Shown here: positions 5,852 through 10,509 of the stretch, in pieces | How the letters are laid out: every line of letters starts with the position of its first letter | How positions within the stretch are numbered: the first letter of the stretch is position 1 | NCBI GenBank assembly: GCA_018665385.1 | Contig: JABJDN010000191.1 | Coordinates: forward strand, 1 to 10,509 | From: Phycisphaerae bacterium | Lineage (GTDB): Bacteria; Planctomycetota; Phycisphaerae; Phycisphaerales; SM1A02 | DNA: 10,509 nt | Direction: 5' to 3' | Program-made: the position numbers and the translations under genes | Notes under the pieces: generated by a model | Database searches by the model: none | Seen by the model: only the letters and a program-made list of their open reading frames with translations | What the model was told of the DNA's origin: nothing

Positions 5852-6211
5852 TTAGTTGTAGAGCCAAGTCGCGAAATACACCCCAAGTAAAACAAAAGAA
5901 ATAATGAATTGAATCGTTGCAGCGTGCAACCGTTTAGCAGTTGCCCTTGGAAGTTCGCCAAGTTGGGATGACCATTCTAATTCTATATTCACTCCACATT
6001 CAGGACATTTTGAAGAGGAGGGGTTCACGAATGATAGATCATACCCACAAGAACATGTCCATCCTTCGTCTTCTCGTATAGGAAACTTCAGGCTAGCAGA
6101 GAGAAGAAAGCAAACTGAACCAGCTAACAGTGCTGAAGGGGACAGCCAGCAAGCGAGAAGCATGGCAAAACCAGCGTAAGCAAGCACGCTAGAGAGAATT
6201 TTTTTGGTCAT
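5852..6211 (-). CDS. small membrane protein with zinc ribbon, function unknown
   Basis: A 119-residue protein. One or two hydrophobic helices at residues 7-41 are followed by a zinc-ribbon-like module with Cys53, Cys55, Cys69 and Cys72 (CSCGYDL, then CPECG), and a C-terminal membrane helix at about 97-117. The CGYDL-CPECG style is common in planctomycete proteins of unknown role; the first knuckle is CxC rather than the usual CxxC. The ATG overlaps the trkH stop as ATGA, so it is probably translated by coupling and may act with the K+ transporter. That link is inferred only from the operon. It is convergent with nuoI. Confidence 0.8.
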   Translation of the reverse strand: MTKKILSSVLAYAGFAMLLACWLSPSALLAGSVCFLLSASLKFPIREDEGWTCSCGYDLSFVNPSSSKCPECGVNIELEWSSQLGELPRATAKRLHAATIQFIISFVLLGVYFATWLYN

Positions 6212-7752
6212 GAACTTCGCCAGAATCTCGGCACAAACAACACAAGCACAGCAAAAATTTCAAGTCGACCGATTGCCATCAGTACACATAGGAAAAGTTT
6301 TGAAGAATCTGTAAACCATGCGTAGTTTTCGATCGCTCCAATTTTTGCAAGGCCAGGTCCTACTGTGCATATAGTCGCAATAGAAACAGACGCCGCTGTA
6401 GTCATATCGCAATCAGGGTTACCGGACTCCAGAAGCATGATAGTGCCACACCCGATTGTAAAAAGAACTACCACGCCCAGAACATACGCAACCGTTGCGA
6501 GTTTCAGTTCACTGTCAATTGCAGTTTTACCTACTTTCAACGGTCGCACAACATGTGGTCTAAATGATCGTTCAAGTTCACTGAACATCACTTTGAATGC
6601 AACCCAGATACGAATAACTTTGATACCGCCACCTGTGGATCCTGCGCATCCGCCTATGAACATCAACATAATGAGGACTGCTTTTGCTGCAAATGGCCAC
6701 GTATTAAAGTCAGCTGTGGCAAATCCTGTTGTTGTTTGTTGCGATACAACGGTGAAGACCCCTTGTGTTACAGCATCTCCTATTGTTGCTTGTTCAGCAA
6801 CGCCTGTTGTCGTAATAATGGGTTGACCACTTCCAAGCAGAGAGAAGATAACGATTATTGAGCCGGCTGTAAGCAGAAAGATATAAAACCGAAACTCTGG
6901 ATCTTTCAATATAACTTTCAGTTTACCTTTTACCGCAGCGTAATACAAACCAAAGTTTGCTCCTGCAAGCACCATGAAAATAATTGTGATGATGTCGATA
7001 GTGCGAGAGTTAAATGCGCCAGTGCTTGCATTATGTGTACTAAAACCACCAGTCGCTAGCGTTGTCAGTGCATGGCAGCTTGCGTCGAACCAGCCCATAC
7101 CCGCAAGTTTGTATGCAACTATTTCAATGCCGGTTAAACATACATAGATTAGCCAAAGTATCCGCGCAGTTTCACTGATGTGGGGGCGCACGCCTTCTGG
7201 CTCGGGACCAGGCGCTTCTACTTTAAATAATTTTTTGCCCCCAACACCAAGACTTGGAAGCACTGCAACAAACAACACAACAATACCAATACCGCCAAGC
7301 CATTGAATCATGGAACGCCAGAACAACAACGGGGCTGGAACAGTTGATATATCTGTTAGGATTGTTGCGCCCGTAGTAGTTAAGCCACTCATCGCTTCGA
7401 AGAAACAATTTACAACAGAATAAAATGGGTGCTCAGAATTGCCTTCACTCCTTCCCCAGTACAAAAATGGCAACGCTGCAATAACAGCACCTACGAGCCA
7501 ACTTGTCGAAACTAATAGAAGCGCTTCCCTGCGTCCCATGCTTCCGGTACCACGTTTGTTTTTCCCATTTTTACCACTAAAGTAGAGTGCAGTGCCAATA
7601 ATTGTGCTGGAACCAGCAGCGCAGATAAGCGCAAGCACGCCATTGCCATCGAGCCCAAGTGCTAGAGCTGACCAAACCCAGATGACAAACAGAATAGCAC
7701 TGAGCACAAGAACAAGCATGCCGAGTTGTTGCACAATTAATCGATAATTCAT
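6208..7752 (-). CDS. trkH: Trk-type potassium uptake protein, membrane subunit
   Basis: TrkH/KtrB-family K+ channel-like transporter of 514 residues in the inner membrane. All four pore loops with their filter glycines are visible: SGLTTTGAT (about 122-130), TTLATGGFST (about 230-239), QQTTTGFAT (about 338-346) and ICTVGPGLA (about 461-469). The intramembrane gating loop CAGSTGGGIKVIRIW (about 369-383) and a C-terminal GRLEIF are also present. I chose ATG 7752 (MNYRLIVQQLG), which matches the usual TrkH start and follows the trkA stop by 4 nt. The frame extends to a GTG at 7800 inside trkA, adding 16 polar residues unlike the family. Confidence 0.95.
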   Translation of the reverse strand: MNYRLIVQQLGMLVLVLSAILFVIWVWSALALGLDGNGVLALICAAGSSTIIGTALYFSGKNGKNKRGTGSMGRREALLLVSTSWLVGAVIAALPFLYWGRSEGNSEHPFYSVVNCFFEAMSGLTTTGATILTDISTVPAPLLFWRSMIQWLGGIGIVVLFVAVLPSLGVGGKKLFKVEAPGPEPEGVRPHISETARILWLIYVCLTGIEIVAYKLAGMGWFDASCHALTTLATGGFSTHNASTGAFNSRTIDIITIIFMVLAGANFGLYYAAVKGKLKVILKDPEFRFYIFLLTAGSIIVIFSLLGSGQPIITTTGVAEQATIGDAVTQGVFTVVSQQTTTGFATADFNTWPFAAKAVLIMLMFIGGCAGSTGGGIKVIRIWVAFKVMFSELERSFRPHVVRPLKVGKTAIDSELKLATVAYVLGVVVLFTIGCGTIMLLESGNPDCDMTTAASVSIATICTVGPGLAKIGAIENYAWFTDSSKLFLCVLMAIGRLEIFAVLVLFVPRFWRSS

Positions 7753-7756
7753 CTGA

Positions 7757-9097
7757 TTACGTAACTGCGAATAAATTTCGCAATTCATCCTCGTATTCAC
7801 CGCGTACTACAACAAAGACAACATCTCTTTCTGTAAGTACTTCGCTTGCCTCAGGCACAACACCATGGTGCTCATCATGTTCGAGAACTATGACCATGCA
7901 GTTTGGCATAAGCGGCAATTCCGCTAGAGGCTTACCGGATACTGGTGCATTCTTTCCAACACGCACCCTATATATAGATAAATCATCACCCGCAAGTGTT
8001 GCCACTTTTGTCATCTGACTGCGGGCAAGTCTGCGTTGGATTTCTGCGATAGCGAGTTCACTAGGGCTGAACGTGTTTGTAAGCCCCATTGCTTTAATAA
8101 AAGGCGCATAATCGGTTCTTGTAACCAATGAATATGTTTCTTTTACGCCAAGGCCAGCTGCCCAAGCGCAACTTAAAATGTTGTGTTCGTCGTTTGTTAA
8201 TGCAACGAATGCATCGGCATTTTCAATATGCTCATCGGTAAATACATTCGGGTCAGTTGGATCGGCTTGAATGACAGTTACCCACTCAAGCTTGTGTGCG
8301 AGTTCGTCTGCTCGGACTGGGTCAGTCTCGAATAAACGAATAGAGAACCCACGATTTTCAAGGGCTCTGCACAACCATACCGCAACAGGTGAACCGCCCA
8401 TAATGACCACGTTTCTTCTGCCAGCATCCTTTGATCGAAATATTCGACGGGCATCATGAAACACATCGGCGTTTGCTACGAGTAGTACCTCGTCACCTTC
8501 GTCAACCGTGCTCATTCCACTAGGCAAATACGTATCGCCATCTCGGGTTATTGCAGCAAGTCGAGCGCCTCCTGGAAGCTTCACATCCGAAAGCCTACGC
8601 CCAATTCCACTGGCACCTTTGCTTACTAGGAATTGTTGCACTTCGATGGATTGCCCAACAAGTCTTTCGACTTTCATCGCCGCAGGGTTTCGTAAATGCG
8701 AGGCAATCGCACGGGCTGTCGAGAACGCTGGACAAATAAGACTATCAATCGAAAATATTTTCGAGTAGTCCATTGGATCTCGGTTGAGGTACATGCTATG
8801 TGTCACCATCGCAAACGTTCTATCTGCACCCATATACGAGGCAGTTGATGCTGCAATGAGGTTTACTTCGTCGTCATCGGTTGCTGAAATAACTACTGAA
8901 GCATTCGCAACGTTTGCTAGATCTAAATCTTTCGCTGAAGACGGTTGCCCAAAGAGAGTTGCTACATCGAGCCCTTCTGCAAGTGCATCAAGTGCTGCTT
9001 GGCTTTCGTCAATAACGGTTACGTCTGCGCCGTTGGCGGATAAAATTTCTGCTGCATGGGCACCGGTTTTGCCGGCCCCACAAATAATAATATTCAT
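7757..9097 (-). CDS. trkA: Trk system potassium uptake regulatory protein TrkA
   Basis: Cytoplasmic NAD(H)/nucleotide-binding gating subunit of Trk, 446 residues, with the duplicated RCK_N-RCK_C layout. The first Rossmann domain opens MNIIICGAGKTGAHAAEIL with GxGxxG at residues 7-12 and the ribose-binding Asp30. RCK_C1 spans about 140-220. The second Rossmann domain starts at about 228, where GGSPVA (234-239) replaces GxGxxG, so its nucleotide site looks atypical, though Glu257 ends strand 2. RCK_C2 spans about 365-446. It starts at ATG 9097 with GGAATAAG upstream and a promoter at 9136-9164. trkH follows after 4 nt. Confidence 0.95.
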   Translation of the reverse strand: MNIIICGAGKTGAHAAEILSANGADVTVIDESQAALDALAEGLDVATLFGQPSSAKDLDLANVANASVVISATDDDEVNLIAASTASYMGADRTFAMVTHSMYLNRDPMDYSKIFSIDSLICPAFSTARAIASHLRNPAAMKVERLVGQSIEVQQFLVSKGASGIGRRLSDVKLPGGARLAAITRDGDTYLPSGMSTVDEGDEVLLVANADVFHDARRIFRSKDAGRRNVVIMGGSPVAVWLCRALENRGFSIRLFETDPVRADELAHKLEWVTVIQADPTDPNVFTDEHIENADAFVALTNDEHNILSCAWAAGLGVKETYSLVTRTDYAPFIKAMGLTNTFSPSELAIAEIQRRLARSQMTKVATLAGDDLSIYRVRVGKNAPVSGKPLAELPLMPNCMVIVLEHDEHHGVVPEASEVLTERDVVFVVVRGEYEDELRNLFAVT

Positions 9098-9114
9098 GGT
9101 CTTATTCCAATCAT

Positions 9115-9128
9115 CGACCAGATGGTCG
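9115..9128. promoter_or_regulatory. 14-bp dyad at the predicted trkA transcription start
   Basis: CGACCA-GA-TGGTCG is a perfect inverted repeat with a 2-bp centre. It sits at about +1 to +15 of the predicted trkA transcript, a common place for a repressor dimer site. The binding protein is unknown. Confidence 0.35.
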
Positions 9129-9135
9129 GGCGGGA

Positions 9136-9164
9136 ATCATACCCCTAATTGAAGAAAAACCCAA
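9136..9164 (-). promoter_or_regulatory. predicted sigma-70-type promoter for trkA-trkH
   Basis: On the minus strand, -35 TTGGGT (9164-9159), a 17-bp spacer, and -10 TATGAT (9141-9136, 5/6 match). Start of transcription is expected near 9129, giving a leader of about 30 nt before the trkA ATG. Confidence 0.55.
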
Positions 9165-9344
9165 TAAAAACCAAGAGTTATTTTCTGTAATGTCCCCTTA
9201 CGTAATCAAAAATCGGTCTTTTTCATAAAGGCGCAAGCCCAAATAGTACATAAAACATAGATATACCTTTGATAATTGGTCGCAGGGTAAATTGTGGGAA
9301 CTAGGAAATTTAAAATATTGCTAGCAGAGAATGCAAAAAAGTTC

Positions 9345-9373
9345 TTGACGAGTCGCTCCTATAACGCCATACT
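9345..9373 (+). promoter_or_regulatory. predicted sigma-70-type promoter for the HU-like gene
   Basis: -35 TTGACG (9345-9350, 5/6), 17-bp spacer, -10 CATACT (9368-9373, 4/6). An A-tract (GCAAAAAAG) just upstream resembles an UP element. Expected start is near 9380, leaving a leader of about 180 nt. Confidence 0.55.
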
Positions 9374-9379
9374 GAGAAA

Positions 9380-9561
9380 TAGCACTGCTATGTAGAGTGC
9401 CGGTACGTAGAGAGGTGCCCATAGAGTATTGAATTGAGGACGCTTGTTTTGGAGACAAAGCAAGCTGATTGAAGAGAGTCGAGAGTGACATGTGCTGGAG
9501 GGAGAACCAGTCTGCAACGTCAAACTCATAAATATGTTCGCAAGAACGGAAAGTTTGGAAT
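9380..9561 (+). promoter_or_regulatory. structured 5' leader of the HU-like gene
   Basis: No coding frame of its own is evident here. Hairpins visible by eye are ATAGC-ACT-GCTAT (9379-9391); a 10-bp stem with one G-U pair capped by a GAGA tetraloop (9442-9465); CTGG/CCAG (9495-9510); and GTTC-GCAA-GAAC (9536-9547) just before the start codon. GNRA caps on two hairpins suggest a folded RNA. No poly-T follows the main hairpin, so it is not a classic terminator. The rest of the intergenic region (about 9165-9340) is AT-rich with nothing else I can identify. Confidence 0.45.
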
Positions 9562-9906
9562 ATGCCCACAACAACGAAAAAAGATTTGATCGACCGCATA
9601 GCAGATGAAACAAAATATAAACGAAATGATGTGCGTGCGATTGTGCAAGCTTTTCTCGATACTGTGATTACCGAATTAGGTGACGGCAACCGTCTTGAGT
9701 TCCGAGATTTTGGAGTCTTTGAACTTCGTGAACGAGCACCTCGAATGGCGCAAAATCCACGTACTCTTGAGCGAGTACCAGTTCCTGCACGCAGAACTGT
9801 TAAATTCAAAGTAGGTCGATTGATGAAACAAGCCGTCGACGCGGGAATGGAACGTGCTGAAATGCCAGTGGTAGAAACTGCAGCAAGAGAACTCGAAACC
9901 GTATAA
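9562..9906 (+). CDS. HU/IHF-family DNA-binding protein
   Basis: A histone-like DNA-bending protein of 114 residues. The N-terminal helical dimerisation part (KKDLIDRIADET onward) is followed by the family signature DFGVFELRERAPRMAQNPRT (residues 49-68), with the DNA-intercalating Pro66 at the tip of the beta arm, and the closing VKFKVGRLMKQAV. A tail of about 20 residues extends past the usual 90-95-residue fold. It may be HU or IHF; sequence alone does not decide. Start is ATG 9562 with GGA nearby upstream. It lies 83 bp before dnaB on the same strand and may be co-transcribed with it. Confidence 0.95.
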   Translation: MPTTTKKDLIDRIADETKYKRNDVRAIVQAFLDTVITELGDGNRLEFRDFGVFELRERAPRMAQNPRTLERVPVPARRTVKFKVGRLMKQAVDAGMERAEMPVVETAARELETV

Positions 9907-9989
9907 CTGTAAACAGGGTGTATATTCTTGGTGGATGACCTGTCGTTTATCCATTGGGTAATTGAAATTGGACTAAGGTACGCTCAAGG

Positions 9990-10509
9990 ATGGGCCAACA
10001 AAACAACACAACTCAATCAGCGAAGCTAGGCAAGAAGTCCCAAGCGATTAATCGTCTGATGGACGCTTTGCCACCACATGCAGTGGAAGCAGAAGAAAGC
10101 CTTCTGGGTTCTATTCTTATCGATGCATCAGTATTGAACGATGTGCAACTCATTATTCAATCTGGCGACGACTTCTTTAAAAAGGCGAATGGCTCGATCT
10201 ATACGATCATGATCGAACTGAACAACGGTGCGTTGAAGACCGTCGATATTGTGCAGTTAAAGCAGATGCTCGAAGACCGCAATCTTCTTGAAGCCGTTGG
10301 AGGCATGGATTACCTCGTGAAAATTGCCGAGGCAGTTCCGAGTGCGGCCAGTGCCTCGCATTATGCCCGCCTTGTAAAAGAGAAATCGGTTGTTCGCCAA
10401 CTTATTGCGGCTGCAGGTGAAATACTGCAAGATGCATACACAAACCCAGAAGATCCTCAAGAAATTTTAAGCGAAGCGGAACGACGCATTTTTAGCATTG
10501 CCCAGCAAT
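9990..10509 (+). CDS. dnaB: replicative DNA helicase DnaB, N-terminal part
   Basis: 173 codons from ATG 9990 to the window edge, so the RecA-like helicase domain is missing here. The N-terminal domain is clear: LPPHAVEAEESLLGSILID (residues 27-45), DFF and IY (61-71), VDIVQLKQMLED (85-96), GGMDYLVKIAEAVPSAA (104-120) and the linker helix region AERRIFSIAQ (163-172). DnaB forms a hexamer that unwinds DNA at the replication fork and recruits primase. An in-frame stop at 9963-9965 limits upstream extension. AAGG at 9975-9978 is a plausible ribosome-binding site. Confidence 0.95.
   Translation, partial: MGQQNNTTQSAKLGKKSQAINRLMDALPPHAVEAEESLLGSILIDASVLNDVQLIIQSGDDFFKKANGSIYTIMIELNNGALKTVDIVQLKQMLEDRNLLEAVGGMDYLVKIAEAVPSAASASHYARLVKEKSVVRQLIAAAGEILQDAYTNPEDPQEILSEAERRIFSIAQQ

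Noticed and set aside
7753..7800. GTG at 7800 or ATG at 7788 as the trkH start.
   Set aside because: Both lie inside trkA and add polar residues not typical of TrkH; MNYRLIVQQLG at 7752 matches the family start.
9898..9926. TATATT at 9921 as a -10 box for a separate dnaB promoter.
   Set aside because: No acceptable -35 at 16-18 bp and no correctly spaced extended -10; co-transcription with the HU-like gene is as likely.
1..10509. CRISPR arrays, insertion sequences, tRNA or rRNA genes.
   Set aside because: No regularly spaced repeats, transposase fragments or recognisable RNA gene signatures were seen on either strand.

Overview
The window looks like chromosomal DNA from a planctomycete, probably class Phycisphaerae or a relative. 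This is inference from protein style, not a search. The clues are the DnaB N-terminal domain, the NuoI wording around its two 4Fe-4S motifs, and a small membrane protein with a 'CGYDL...CPECG' zinc ribbon, a type common in that phylum. Base composition is moderate and even throughout. I see no insertion sequence, phage gene, CRISPR array, tRNA or rRNA.

Layout. Positions 1-298 (minus) hold the start of a 3'(2'),5'-bisphosphate nucleotidase-like gene that runs off the left edge. A clear intrinsic terminator at 377-402 (minus) closes the operon to its right. Positions 427-5195 (minus) are an F-type ATP synthase operon in the order atpZ-like, four-helix membrane protein, atpB (a), atpE (c), atpF (b), atpH (delta), atpA (alpha). 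It stops after atpA: gamma, beta and epsilon are not here. Positions 5196-5286 are a short divergent intergenic region filled by a 53-bp near-perfect inverted repeat. Positions 5287-5844 (plus) are a lone nuoI (complex I subunit). Positions 5852-9097 (minus) are a potassium-uptake operon, trkA-trkH-zinc-ribbon protein, convergent with nuoI. Positions 9098-9561 are a divergent regulatory region with a trkA promoter and a long structured leader for the next gene. Positions 9562-9906 (plus) encode an HU/IHF-like protein, and 9990-10509 (plus) the start of dnaB, cut by the right edge.

Functional theme. Most of the window concerns membrane bioenergetics: proton-driven ATP synthesis, a complex I subunit and K+ uptake, which balances membrane potential. 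It then passes into chromosome maintenance (HU, DnaB).

The most unusual signals are non-coding. (1) Between atpB and atpE the mRNA can form two neighbouring hairpins, each with a 6-bp stem and a 7-nt loop, whose loops are perfectly complementary: a candidate kissing-loop element just ahead of the high-stoichiometry c subunit. A further hairpin follows atpE. (2) The atp/nuoI divergent promoter region carries twin TACA-NN-TGTA dyads (CopY/BlaI-like operator pattern) nested in a larger palindrome. (3) The HU gene has a leader of about 180 nt with several hairpins, two capped by GNRA tetraloops.
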